This document shows, piece after piece, positions 17,498 through 26,007 of a stretch of DNA of 64,000 bases. Under the pieces are notes generated by a model. That model worked only from the letters and a program-made list of their open reading frames with translations. It did no database searches and was not told the DNA's origin. Source of the DNA: Saprospiraceae bacterium (GTDB lineage: Bacteria; Bacteroidota; Bacteroidia; Chitinophagales; Saprospiraceae); contig JANQPA010000076.1 in the NCBI GenBank assembly GCA_028285545.1, positions 89,262-153,261 on the forward strand. The letters run 5' to 3'. Position 1 is the first letter of the stretch. Every line of letters starts with the position of its first letter. The translations under genes were made by a program, and so were the position numbers.

Positions 17498-18052
17498 TTA
17501 TTCTTCTTCAATTAATTTTTGAAAATCTCTCAAAGTAGTCATAAACCAGACTCTTTCCATGTGGTTTTTAAAAACAGGATGATGCTCATCGCTTCCATTT
17601 TTTAAACTCAATTTGTAATTATTGTCCATTTTTTCTTTTAAAGAAAGGGCAAAAGTGTACTGATCCATATAGCTTGGTTTGGGCTGCATTTTTAGCACTC
17701 CTTTTTTAATCCCATCAGTCCAATATATTTGGAGTGTATCTTGAGGTGCAGATTCAATCCCATTGGCCCTAATGCTTAAAAAAGCCTGATCATTTAGCCA
17801 GTTAATAATAATTTCTGCAAAGACAGCAGGTGTTTGATTTTCAAGTTTAATTTTCCTAAGACGATAAGCATCAATACCTCTGTTGTCTGCCACAGTTTGC
17901 AAATAAAAACTGCTTCTTATGTTTTTAAAATAAAGATGAGATGGCGCAGTAATGTGGAAGAATTCTACCTCTTCAGAGGGGCCTATTGAAGGCGAATTGG
18001 CACATGACCAAGAAAAAAGAATGGCCAATAGGAAAAACAATCTAAATTTCAT
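17498..18052 (-). CDS. hypothetical lipoprotein
   Basis: 184 residues. The N-terminus MKFRLFFLLAILFSWSCANS has a short basic start, a hydrophobic core and a Cys at residue 17 in a lipobox-like FSWSC context, so it is probably a lipoprotein. The rest is soluble, with a beta-rich look (AYRLRKIKLENQTPAVFAEI, SAPQDTLQIYWTDGIKKG) and an acidic C-terminus. I compared it mentally with gliding lipoproteins such as GldH and found no matching motif. Divergent from the acylase gene with a 44-bp gap, so the two may share a control region. Function unknown. Confidence 0.65.
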   Translation of the reverse strand: MKFRLFFLLAILFSWSCANSPSIGPSEEVEFFHITAPSHLYFKNIRSSFYLQTVADNRGIDAYRLRKIKLENQTPAVFAEIIINWLNDQAFLSIRANGIESAPQDTLQIYWTDGIKKGVLKMQPKPSYMDQYTFALSLKEKMDNNYKLSLKNGSDEHHPVFKNHMERVWFMTTLRDFQKLIEEE

Positions 18053-18096
18053 ATGTTTATTTTATACTTTTTTGACCAATATACAATCCTAACAAA

Positions 18097-20526
18097 ATGC
18101 GGATACTTCGGTTTACTTTAGTTCTTCTATTTACTATTGCCTTTATTTATTTAGCCAATACCTCTGGTCCTTTTAATTCCCAACTACCTGCAATAGGATC
18201 ATTTTTCAGTCCTTTCCATGGATTTTGGAAAAATGCAGAAAAAGTAAATGGATTAAAAGATGAGTCTTTTGCACTTGAAGGACTCTCCGCTCCCGCAAAG
18301 GTGGTTTTTGATGAACGAATGGTGCCTCATATTTTTGCCGAAAATAATGAAGATGCTTTTTTTCTTCAAGGATATCTTCATGCTCGCGACCGCTTTTTCC
18401 AGATGGATATATCTACGCGATCCACTGCCGGACGAATTTCGGAGGTTTTAGGGGCTGGTGCCATTAATTATGATAAAAGGCAAAGACGCAAAGGTCTTGG
18501 TTGGGCAGCAGAAAACGCATTATCAGCTTTTGATAAATCCGAAGAAGAAAAAAGGGCCATCGAAGCATATTCCAAAGGTGTCAATGCCTACATTGAATCT
18601 CTATCTCCTGAAGAATACCCCTTGGAATATAAAATCCTTGGCATCCAACCAGAAGCCTGGTCCTCTTTAAAGTGCGCTCAATCCTTTAAAACATTTGCCA
18701 ATACCCTATGCTTTGGACATGATGACCTTCAGGCAACCAATACCAGAGCTTTCCTTGGAGACTCTCTATTTTCAGAACTCTATCCTGAACACAATCCAAA
18801 ACAATCTCCAATTATTCCGGTGGGCACTACATTTGATTTTGAAAGGATAGTAATAGATGAAGAACTTCCTCAGGAGGATCTTATTGGTATGGTGCCTTAT
18901 CGGTCTATGCCTATGCCTCCTCCTTATATTGGAAGTAATAATTGGGCCGTTTCCGGAAGTAAAACTGCTGCCGGAAATGCCATCCTTTGTAATGATCCCC
19001 ATTTAGATTTGAGTTTACCTTCTATATGGTATGAAATTCAAATTCATACTCCTCAAATGAATTCTTATGGGGTTAGCGCTCCTGGAACACCTGGCATACT
19101 TATTGGTTTTAACGAAAATATAGCATGGGGTCAAACCAATGTAGGCTGGGATGTGCTGGATTGGTATTCCATCAAATGGGCTGATGATGAAAGAACAAGT
19201 TATCTGCTTGATGGTAAGACCAAAAAAGTAACCTATAGAATTGAAGAAATTTATGTCAAAGGGAAAAAAGATCCCGTTCTGGATACCGTGAAATATACGG
19301 AGTGGGGCCCTGTATCTTATGAGGATAAAAAAAGTGGCTATGATGGTATGGCTATGAGATGGATCGCTCATGACAAACCGGATGACAAACCTTTTTACGA
19401 AATGGGGACTTTCATCCGACTCATGAGGGCAAAAGATTATGATGAATACAGAGATGCTCTAACTGGTTTTGATGCTCCAGCTCAGAACTTTGTTTTTGCC
19501 TCCAATCAGGGAGATATTGGAATTACCGTTAATGGTAAATTTCCTGTCCGCAAAGATCAACAAGGACGCTTTATTCAAGATGGTAGTACTACAGCTAATG
19601 CCTGGAAACAGTTTATTCCAAAGAGTCAGGTACCCGCGGTCAAAAACCCTGAACGAGGCTTTGTTTCATCTGCCAATCAGCGTTCTACTGATGATACTTA
19701 CCCCTATTACTACTACGGAAGATCTTTTGATGATTATCGAGGAAGATATGTTAATAGGAAACTGGAAGCAATGCAAGGTATAACCATCCAGGATATGATG
19801 GCCATGCAAAATGACAACTACAGTATCCTACCAGAAGATGCCTTACCTGCTTTGTTGCGCTTAATAGACAAGGCGGATCTTTCTGAAGAAGAAGAAGAAG
19901 TTAAAAAATTATTGAAAGACTGGGATTTTGTATTCGATCCGGATGCAAAAGCACCTGCGGTTTTCCTTTCATGGAGACGTGAAATGTACAATGTTACCTT
20001 TGATGAAATTATTAATAAGGGGCAAGAAGTAGATATGGATTATGTTGAAAATTGGCGTTTTATTGAATTGATGCAAGAAAGTCCAAGTCACAAAATTTTT
20101 GATATCGAGAAGACAGAACAAGTGGAAACTGCAGATTCACTGGCCCTCAAAACCTTCCGGAAAGCTTCTAAAGAATATTTTGAACGATCTGCCGATTCCA
20201 GAGATTGGGCAGAGGTTAAGGGTACTTTTATTCCTCATATCGGCAATATTCCTGGTATGGCTTCCAAAAGACTGAAAAATGGAGGTTATAATGATGCCAT
20301 CAACTCAGTCAAAAAAAGTAATGGACCTTCCTGGCGGATGATTGTAGAAATGAGTAAGCCTATTAAAGCCTATGGTGTTTTCCCCGGTGGACCATCGGGC
20401 AATCCTGGAAGCCCTTATTATGATAATACGGTCGACCAATGGGCCGAAGGGAAATATTATGAATTACAAATACCTAATTCACCTGAATCCTTGAAGGGAA
20501 CACTTTTTACTTGGTCTTTAGAGTAG
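18097..20526 (+). CDS. penicillin acylase-family N-terminal-nucleophile hydrolase
   Basis: 809 residues, the family length. Signal/anchor segment at residues 1-22, then the alpha chain with HARDRFFQMD (about 95-104) typical of the family. The autocleavage site is GSNNWAVSG, with the catalytic Ser predicted at residue 280 as the new beta-chain N-terminus. Downstream NDPHLDLSLPSIWYEIQI and NFVFASNQGDIG are conserved beta-chain motifs. Such enzymes hydrolyse amide bonds of acylated amines: beta-lactams, acyl-homoserine lactones or other N-acyl compounds. Periplasmic. The actual substrate is not predictable; quorum quenching is possible. The stop is followed immediately by an octamer repeat (20523). 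Confidence 0.9.
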   Translation: MRILRFTLVLLFTIAFIYLANTSGPFNSQLPAIGSFFSPFHGFWKNAEKVNGLKDESFALEGLSAPAKVVFDERMVPHIFAENNEDAFFLQGYLHARDRFFQMDISTRSTAGRISEVLGAGAINYDKRQRRKGLGWAAENALSAFDKSEEEKRAIEAYSKGVNAYIESLSPEEYPLEYKILGIQPEAWSSLKCAQSFKTFANTLCFGHDDLQATNTRAFLGDSLFSELYPEHNPKQSPIIPVGTTFDFERIVIDEELPQEDLIGMVPYRSMPMPPPYIGSNNWAVSGSKTAAGNAILCNDPHLDLSLPSIWYEIQIHTPQMNSYGVSAPGTPGILIGFNENIAWGQTNVGWDVLDWYSIKWADDERTSYLLDGKTKKVTYRIEEIYVKGKKDPVLDTVKYTEWGPVSYEDKKSGYDGMAMRWIAHDKPDDKPFYEMGTFIRLMRAKDYDEYRDALTGFDAPAQNFVFASNQGDIGITVNGKFPVRKDQQGRFIQDGSTTANAWKQFIPKSQVPAVKNPERGFVSSANQRSTDDTYPYYYYGRSFDDYRGRYVNRKLEAMQGITIQDMMAMQNDNYSILPEDALPALLRLIDKADLSEEEEEVKKLLKDWDFVFDPDAKAPAVFLSWRREMYNVTFDEIINKGQEVDMDYVENWRFIELMQESPSHKIFDIEKTEQVETADSLALKTFRKASKEYFERSADSRDWAEVKGTFIPHIGNIPGMASKRLKNGGYNDAINSVKKSNGPSWRMIVEMSKPIKAYGVFPGGPSGNPGSPYYDNTVDQWAEGKYYELQIPNSPESLKGTLFTWSLE

Positions 20527-20548
20527 TCTGGTAGTCTGGTAGTCTGGT
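20523..20548. repeat. octamer gtagtctg x3.25
   Basis: Exact 8-bp tandem repeat that begins within the last codons of the acylase gene and runs on past its stop. The rest of the gap to 20747 contains degenerate A/C words (cgaataac, acgaataacgaac) directly before the next start. Confidence 0.85.
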
Positions 20549-20747
20549 CTTGGCCTAAAATACGGTTACCAATACTAAATTAGCAAAGATGAAAGAGAAA
20601 ATCCAAAATCAGTGAAATCCGTAGATCCGCTAAAATCTGTGGCCCAGATCATGAATAAGTAGCAAAAACAATAATTTTCCTTATATTCTAATATCCTATT
20701 AACAAATAACTAAATAACGAATAACAAAAACGAATAACGAACATCAA

Positions 20748-21110
20748 ATGAAAAAATACAAGCTCTATATAGCTCTTCTCCTCATTATTTTAGCAGGATA
20801 TTTAATTCAGCCACATACTCCCTGGTGGTCACTAGCCCCTATTGCGCTAATCATTGTACTTATTTTTCAACTGTCCCCTACTAAAAGTACCATTGCAGGT
20901 TTTTTGGGAGGCTTTATTCTGTGGGGGGTGCTTGCTTTATTACAGGATAGTGCCAATCAGGGAATTTTATCTTCAAGGATAGGAGCTATGCTTGGGGGTA
21001 TGCCTGGGGCAGCAGTACCTCTGTTTACTGCTGTTTTAGGCGGGATTACCGCAAGCCTGGGAGCTTTGGTGGGAAGTTTAGGCAGAAATTTAGTGGCGAG
21101 TAGTGAGTAA
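20748..21110 (+). CDS. small integral membrane protein
   Basis: 120 residues, almost wholly hydrophobic, with about four transmembrane segments (residues 5-20, 26-42, 47-68, 80-112). Basic MKKYK start and polar tail RNLVASSE. Gly-rich helices (GFLGGFILWG, GAMLGGMPGAAVPLF, GGITASLGALVGSLG) suggest close helix packing. No domain recognised with certainty. Preceded by AC-rich words. Function unknown. Confidence 0.65.
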   Translation: MKKYKLYIALLLIILAGYLIQPHTPWWSLAPIALIIVLIFQLSPTKSTIAGFLGGFILWGVLALLQDSANQGILSSRIGAMLGGMPGAAVPLFTAVLGGITASLGALVGSLGRNLVASSE

Positions 21111-21254
21111 TGGATCCTGAGATCTCAATATTCAAAGGTGGACATTATTTTATTTCGAAAAAAACCATAGACTAGTCCAATTATATGGCGCATACAGAAT
21201 AGTTTCTCCATTTTTATAAAAAACCAATAACAATTAACCAATAACAATATAACT

Positions 21255-21578
21255 ATGTGCCGTTCCCATTATCAATATTCTGATAAACCTGAAGATGATC
21301 GTATTGAAAAGCTAAAGTTTTATAAGCATTTAAAAACCTTTTTGATTGTAAATGGCTTATTATACTTTTTCGCAATAAAAAATGGAGGTAACTTTCATTT
21401 TATGTATCTCAGCTTTTTTTGGGGAATAGGAATTCTCAATCATTATTCTAAGGTTTTTGGCCAAAGAAACCACAGAATGGATGAGCTTGATTATCTTGAA
21501 GAGGAAGATTTTGAAATAGTTGAATCTATTAAAGAGAAGAGAAAGGCTCCACGCTGGCGTGATAAAGATCTTGTCTAA
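21255..21578 (+). CDS. 2TM domain protein, copy 1
   Basis: 107 residues. After a charged lead (DRIEKLKFYKHLKTFLIVN) come two transmembrane helices (about residues 30-45 and 50-64) and a short basic/acidic tail. The pattern of a 'KxFYxH' helix running into the first TM and a W-G-I-G / NHY motif in the second (FFWGIGILNHYSKVFG) is that of the 2TM family, which also occurs attached to LytTR regulators and kinases in Bacteroidota. It ends APRWRDKDLV, matching the tail of the next gene (KWQDDELV). Function unknown; a membrane anchor or sensor partner is possible. Confidence 0.75.
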   Translation: MCRSHYQYSDKPEDDRIEKLKFYKHLKTFLIVNGLLYFFAIKNGGNFHFMYLSFFWGIGILNHYSKVFGQRNHRMDELDYLEEEDFEIVESIKEKRKAPRWRDKDLV

Positions 21579-21710
21579 GCCAGAAATTTTAATTTTTTCC
21601 AAAAAAGTTCACTCTTCGTGATACATCATTTCTATTTTTAGCTGCATCTTTGTAATAAATCAATTAATTTGAATTAATCTGACGTTTATAATTTGTAAAA
21701 CTTCTGAGAA

Positions 21711-22085
21711 ATGAGCCATCAGAAATATAAAGAAGCTAAAAAAAGAGTAAAAACTAAGAAGGAATTTTATGAGCATATTACCGTGTATGCCGTAATGAGT
21801 GTATTCTTTTTTATGTTAAACGCTTTAACTTCTTTTGGCGATTGGTGGTTTTATTGGCCTATTCTTGGGTGGGGAATAGGAGTATTGTTTCATTACTTTG
21901 AAGTATTTGGTTTTCCTGGCATTCCTGAAATGTCAAAGGAGTGGGAAGAACGCCAGATCCAGCAAGAATTAAAGAAATTAGAAAAAAGAAACTCTTCCCC
22001 TGGACTTGAGGATGATTTTGATGAACTGGAATTACGGGAAATCAGAAAGGAAAAAAATAAATGGCAGGATGACGAATTGGTCTAA
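21711..22085 (+). CDS. 2TM domain protein, copy 2
   Basis: 124 residues and a clear paralogue of the upstream gene. It has the lead helix RVKTKKEFYEHITVYAVMS, two transmembrane segments (about 27-42 and 47-62, with WPILGWGIGVLFHYFEVFG) and a long charged C-terminal helix ending KWQDDELV. The lead and tail are conserved between the copies while the linker has diverged. A CATCTTTG near 21645-21652 is a one-mismatch -7 box. Its stop is only 2 bp from the stop of the convergent barrel gene. Function unknown. Confidence 0.75.
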   Translation: MSHQKYKEAKKRVKTKKEFYEHITVYAVMSVFFFMLNALTSFGDWWFYWPILGWGIGVLFHYFEVFGFPGIPEMSKEWEERQIQQELKKLEKRNSSPGLEDDFDELELREIRKEKNKWQDDELV

Positions 22086-22087
22086 TA

Positions 22088-22894
22088 TCATTTTCGAATC
22101 CACTTGTAGACCAATCCGGCATTAATCCTGCTTGATTGTCCAATGTTTCGTCCACTGAGAATTTGAGCTCCCCCAACAAAGGCACCAAATTGTGGATTTA
22201 TAGCATAATAAAACACTCCTCCAACCTTCAACCACCTAGATCCCTGTCCACCCAGGATCTGCCGATCTGTTCCAGAATTAAAAGTGTGAAAGTATTCCAA
22301 CCATCCATCGATATAAATCTTTGAACTGCCCCAGCCAATGCGTGTGATTAAGGGCACTGCGGTTTGATTATTTGGAGATATTTGGAAATCTACTCCTGCC
22401 TGCAAATGAATAAATAATCCGAAATTGAATTGGTATTGACCCAGGAATCTTCCCTGGAGAATGGTATTTCTCTGACCAATAGGGTTTTCACTGAGTACAG
22501 GATATCTCGATAAAGGAAATGTTGCCCCTACTGCAATAATCTGGGTAAGTCTGCCAGAACTATATTCCTTGAAAAAACTCTTATATTTTAAAAAAAGGGC
22601 AGCATCCTGAAGTCCTTTATTAAATTGGTCTGCTCTTAAATAAGGAATATTGGCCACAATCGAAAAACTATCTGTTATTCCATGCTCTATAAATAAGTTG
22701 ACAGAATTTATCTTGCTGGTAATTTCACTTTTTTCTGTTCCGAAGAAATAGGTTTCAAAACCTTCAAAAGAGTAGGTCAAAGCAATGTCTGTACCGTACC
22801 TTCCTGGCATAAACCCTGTAATGGGACCTTGTCCTAATAACTGCAATCCAATACAAGAAGTAAAAATAAAGCTTATAACAGTTGTTAATTTCAT
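22088..22894 (-). CDS. outer-membrane beta-barrel protein
   Basis: 268 residues from the ATG at 22894 (six residues later than the longest frame) so that MKLTTVISFIFTSCIGLQLLGQ forms the signal peptide. The mature chain has alternating polar/hydrophobic strands rich in aromatic residues at strand ends (ALTYSFEGFETYFFG, QYQFNFGLFIHLQAG, KIYIDGWLEYFHTF), ending VYKWIRK. That fits a 10-14 strand barrel of the transporter/porin-like type often annotated as hypothetical in Bacteroidota. No plug or TonB box. Function unknown. Confidence 0.65.
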   Translation of the reverse strand: MKLTTVISFIFTSCIGLQLLGQGPITGFMPGRYGTDIALTYSFEGFETYFFGTEKSEITSKINSVNLFIEHGITDSFSIVANIPYLRADQFNKGLQDAALFLKYKSFFKEYSSGRLTQIIAVGATFPLSRYPVLSENPIGQRNTILQGRFLGQYQFNFGLFIHLQAGVDFQISPNNQTAVPLITRIGWGSSKIYIDGWLEYFHTFNSGTDRQILGGQGSRWLKVGGVFYYAINPQFGAFVGGAQILSGRNIGQSSRINAGLVYKWIRK

Positions 22895-22984
22895 TTTCCC
22901 TGGCTTAGGCAAGTCTGTTTATTATCCCTAAAATCCTTAGTTCATCAAATTAATTACCCCCCTGCAATCCTACCTATTTCATCC

Positions 22985-23034
22985 ATACTTCTACATACTT
23001 CTACATACTTCTACATACTTCTATCTACTTCTAT
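22985..23034. repeat. decamer atacttctac x5
   Basis: Three exact and two near-exact 10-bp copies. On the minus strand the unit reads gtagaagtat, the same core as the 11-bp array at 44180. The gap 22895-23315 otherwise holds a doubtful 44-codon frame (23081-23215) and nothing else I can name. Confidence 0.9.
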
Positions 23035-23315
23035 TTTATCATCCAAACCAAACAATGATATAAGAAATACAAATCCCAATATGTCGTTTTATCAACAAAG
23101 GGAAATTTTATTACAGCAACTTGTAACTATTGCTGAACCTTTAGGTAGGCTAAAGTTAATATATGTTAGATGCAACCTAAAGGAGAGAAGGAAAGTAAGC
23201 AGGCACTTTATTTAAGTGCTATTTTGGAAAAGCGATCGAAAAGTCATTATTTTACTGCTCATTTAGATTTCACGCTTAAAATACTAGTTCACATTACCGT
23301 TAAAATACAAAGGCC

Positions 23316-24062
23316 TTGGCAGACAGTTTAGTAATTATTCCTACATACAACGAGAAAGAGAATATTGAAAACATTATTGAAGCAGTGTCCTCACTAGAGG
23401 TTCCCTTTCATATTTTGGTAGTGGATGATGGCTCACCGGATGGGACTGCTGCCCTGGTTAAAGAAAAGCAAAAAAAATATCCAGATTCCCTTTTTATTTT
23501 AGAAAGATCCGGTAAACTTGGTCTGGGTACCGCTTATATCAAAGGATTTAAATGGGGATTAGAAAAAAAATACGATTACATTTTTGAGATGGATGCTGAT
23601 TTTTCGCATAATCCCAAAGATCTGGTACGCTTAAGGGCAGCTTGTGTAAATGAAGGTGCAGATGTAGCTGTCGGATCCCGGTATACACGTGGAGGCAAGG
23701 TAGCCAATTGGCCTTTTGACCGAATAGCTCTTTCTTATGGCGCTTCTCTCTATGTACGAACAATTACCTGGATGCCGGTTAAAGATCCTACCGCCGGCTT
23801 CATTTGTTATAGCCGCCCTGTCTTAGAAAAAATTGACCTGGACAAAATCAGATTTATAGGATATGCATTCCAGATTGAAATGAAGTTTGCGGCCTATTCC
23901 TTGGGTTTTAAAATTAAAGAGGTACCCATAACTTTTGTCGATAGGGTAGAGGGCACCTCCAAAATGTCTTCCGGAATCGTCAAAGAAGCAATAATGGGTG
24001 TTTTGCAAATGAAGTGGAATAGTTTTTTCAATTCTTACAAAACCGATTTGGTAGAAGGATAG
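23316..24062 (+). CDS. polyprenol monophosphomannose synthase (DPM1-like)
   Basis: 248 residues, GT2 family. The GT-A fold motifs are all present: IIPTYNEKENIENI at the N-terminus, ILVVDDGSPDGTA (about residues 33-45, nucleotide binding), FEMDADFSHNP (DxD, about 90-100), VGSRYTRGG and the acceptor-loop RVEGTSKMSSGIVKEA near 209-224. There is no C-terminal membrane domain, so it is the soluble bacterial form. It transfers mannose (or another sugar) from GDP-sugar to undecaprenyl phosphate for later glycosylation. The start codon is TTG; no in-frame ATG upstream, and starting here gives the standard N-terminus. Confidence 0.9.
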   Translation: MADSLVIIPTYNEKENIENIIEAVSSLEVPFHILVVDDGSPDGTAALVKEKQKKYPDSLFILERSGKLGLGTAYIKGFKWGLEKKYDYIFEMDADFSHNPKDLVRLRAACVNEGADVAVGSRYTRGGKVANWPFDRIALSYGASLYVRTITWMPVKDPTAGFICYSRPVLEKIDLDKIRFIGYAFQIEMKFAAYSLGFKIKEVPITFVDRVEGTSKMSSGIVKEAIMGVLQMKWNSFFNSYKTDLVEG

Positions 24063-24081
24063 CCATTTTATCTTACTCAGA

Positions 24082-24104
24082 TACCATTCTCCCACTTTTT
24101 ACCA
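24082..24104 (-). promoter_or_regulatory. MraZ-type box repeats, minus orientation
   Basis: On the minus strand TGGTA (24104-24100), five bases, then TGGGA (24094-24090), plus a further TGGTA off phase by two (24086-24082). The two in-phase boxes have the 10-bp period of MraZ operators. They mirror the boxes at 24262. Confidence 0.5.
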
Positions 24105-24261
24105 CCTTTTTCTAATATTTTTTTAGACTTAAATTTTCAAACTCCTTGATTTGGAGTTTAGATTGAAACTTTTTTGGTTACATATGTTAAATTATGTAAT
24201 TAAAAAAATGCAATTGTGGAAAACTTTTCAAAGAAATGTTTTAAAAATTAACTAAAAAAGG

Positions 24262-24286
24262 TGGGAAAAAGTGGTAAAGTGTGTCA
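24262..24286 (+). promoter_or_regulatory. mraZ: MraZ operator repeats upstream of mraZ
   Basis: TGGGA (24262), TGGTA (24272) and degenerate TGTCA (24282), each separated by exactly five bases. Known MraZ proteins bind TGGGN repeats with 5-nt spacers upstream of their own gene. The array ends 8 bp before the -7 box, a position suited to repression. Confidence 0.75.
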
Positions 24287-24294
24287 AATAGTAG

Positions 24295-24302
24295 TATTTT
24301 TG
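24295..24302 (+). promoter_or_regulatory. -7 box TATTTTTG, dcw promoter
   Basis: Exact TAnnTTTG, 28 bp before the mraZ ATG and immediately downstream of the MraZ boxes. The -33 region coincides with the operator. Confidence 0.65.
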
Positions 24303-24330
24303 AATAAATAATGATGTAAATCTTTCTAAA

Positions 24331-24789
24331 ATGCAGCTATTAGGGGAATATGAGTGCAAGATTGATGCCAAGGGACGGATGCGGCTGCCAAGTGGATTAA
24401 TAAATCAACTTGGAGAAAGTGAAACTCATAATTTTGTAATAAATAGAGGATTTGAAAAACATCTGATGCTGTATCCTGAAAAAGTTTGGGATCGAATTAC
24501 AGAGGAAATCAATGAATTAAATCTGTATTCAAAGAAAAATAGAGACTTTGTTCGCTACTTCTATAGAGGAGCTCAGAAGGTAACCATGGATAGTGCCGAT
24601 CGTATTTTGGTGACCAAAAGGCTACTAGAATATGCAGACGTCGAAAAAGACTTGATCTTATCAGCATATAATGATAGAATTGAGATCTGGGCCAAAGAGG
24701 AATATGAACGCATTCTGGATGACGAACCAGATGATTTTTCTGATTTAGCGGAGGATGTTTTAGGAAAACCTAAGCCACCTGAATTATGA
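24331..24789 (+). CDS. mraZ: MraZ transcriptional regulator of the dcw cluster
   Basis: 152 residues, family length. Two SpoVT/AbrB-like halves: GEYECKIDAKGRMRLPSG (residues 4-21) and the second copy FYRGAQKVTMDSADRILVTKRL (about 75-96), each with the DxxGRxxLP-like DNA-contact pattern. MraZ forms rings and binds repeated TGGGN boxes to repress the division and wall cluster. Acidic C-terminus. The stop overlaps the rsmH start by four bases (ATGA), so the two are translationally coupled. Operator and promoter lie upstream at 24262-24302. Confidence 0.95.
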   Translation: MQLLGEYECKIDAKGRMRLPSGLINQLGESETHNFVINRGFEKHLMLYPEKVWDRITEEINELNLYSKKNRDFVRYFYRGAQKVTMDSADRILVTKRLLEYADVEKDLILSAYNDRIEIWAKEEYERILDDEPDDFSDLAEDVLGKPKPPEL

Positions 24790-25685
24790 CCCTCTATCAT
24801 CAACCCGTAATGGCCAAAGAATGTATAGAAGGTTTAGCCATCAGGGAAGAGGGAACATATGTGGATGTAACTTTTGGTGGCGGTGGACATTCTCGTTTGA
24901 TTTTACAACACCTTGGTGACAAAGGTCACCTTCTTGGTTTTGATCAGGATGAAGATGCGGTAGGTAATGTTTTAGAAGATTCGCGATTTACTTTTGTAGC
25001 CGCAAATTTTAAATATCTAAAGCGCTTTTTAAAACTGCATGGGATCAGCAAAGTAGATGGCATTTTGGCTGATTTAGGAGTCTCCTCTCATCAATTTGAT
25101 GAAGGGTCCAGAGGGTTTTCTTATCGCTTTGATCATCAGTTGGATATGCGGATGAATGTAAAAGACGAAGTCACAGCTGCAAAAGTGGTAAACGAATACT
25201 CGGCGGATTATTTGCAGCAGATGTTTAGTCAATACGGAGAAGTGAGGAATGCTAAGTCACTTGCTCTGCGAATCGTTGAACAAAGGTCTATCCGAAAGAT
25301 TGAAACGATAGGTGATTTACTAGCGGTCATTGAGCCTCTAATTCGTGGGCAGCGACATCGATATCTTGCTCAGGTTTTTCAGGCCATCCGTATAGAGGTA
25401 AATGAAGAAATTACTGCATTACACGAATTACTTGAGCAATCCCTCGATGTACTCAAGGATGGAGGTAGGTTAGTAGTAATTTCATATCACTCTATCGAAG
25501 ATAGAATTGTAAAAAATTTTTTTAAAACTGGAAATATTGAAGGACGTGTAGAGAAAGATTTTTACGGCAATATTACTCGTCCTTTTAAGTTGATAACACG
25601 TAAAGCTGTAGTGCCAAAAGAGGAAGAAATTATTGAAAACTCAAGGGCACGAAGCGCCAAATTGCGAATAGCGGAAAAAATATAA
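24786..25685 (+). CDS. rsmH: 16S rRNA (cytosine1402-N4)-methyltransferase RsmH
   Basis: 299 residues. N-terminal HQPVMAKECIEGL, SAM-binding motif YVDVTFGGGGHSRLIL (about residues 26-41), ILADLGVSSHQFDEGSRGFSYR (about 95-115) and near the C-terminus VISYHSIEDRIVKNFF identify MraW/RsmH. It methylates N4 of C1402 in 16S rRNA. Second gene of the dcw operon; start overlaps mraZ by four bases, stop two bases before the next gene. Confidence 0.97.
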   Translation: MTLYHQPVMAKECIEGLAIREEGTYVDVTFGGGGHSRLILQHLGDKGHLLGFDQDEDAVGNVLEDSRFTFVAANFKYLKRFLKLHGISKVDGILADLGVSSHQFDEGSRGFSYRFDHQLDMRMNVKDEVTAAKVVNEYSADYLQQMFSQYGEVRNAKSLALRIVEQRSIRKIETIGDLLAVIEPLIRGQRHRYLAQVFQAIRIEVNEEITALHELLEQSLDVLKDGGRLVVISYHSIEDRIVKNFFKTGNIEGRVEKDFYGNITRPFKLITRKAVVPKEEEIIENSRARSAKLRIAEKI

Positions 25686-25686
25686 C

Positions 25687-25989
25687 ATGGCTCAGAAAAA
25701 ACTGATTGACCTTAATTTTATCTCCTCAGATTGGATCATCAACAATCTGTTTTTTTTCCTATTCCTCGGCTTTTTAGGCACTATTTACATAGCCAATGCT
25801 CATTATGCCGAGCGCAATGTGCGCGAAATCCAGGTTTTACAAAAAGAAATTAAAGATCTAAGATGGCAATTTATGTCCATCGAAGCAGATAATATGTATC
25901 GAAGTAAAAGATCAGAGATCAACAGGCGAGTTCAAAGCAGCGGATTGCGATCTTCTTCGGAAAAGATCAAAAAAATTGTAGTAGACTAA
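25687..25989 (+). CDS. FtsL-like division protein
   Basis: 100 residues. A short cytoplasmic N-terminus, one transmembrane helix (about residues 19-36, NNLFFFLFLGFLGTIYIANA), then a coiled-coil-prone periplasmic segment (REIQVLQKEIKDLRWQFMSI). Size, topology and place between rsmH and ftsI are those of FtsL, which joins FtsB and FtsQ to activate FtsWI. Sequence identity in this family is low, so the call rests on position and topology. It starts one base after the rsmH stop. Confidence 0.85.
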   Translation: MAQKKLIDLNFISSDWIINNLFFFLFLGFLGTIYIANAHYAERNVREIQVLQKEIKDLRWQFMSIEADNMYRSKRSEINRRVQSSGLRSSSEKIKKIVVD

Positions 25990-26007
25990 TAATTATTACC
26001 ACCAGGA

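Noticed and set aside
17498..18052. Gliding motility lipoprotein GldH
   Set aside because: Size and lipoprotein signal are similar, but I see no shared motif.
23081..23215. 44-codon frame before the mannosyltransferase
   Set aside because: Low complexity, no promoter or recognisable motif, and no protein-like composition. Kept only as a remote possibility.
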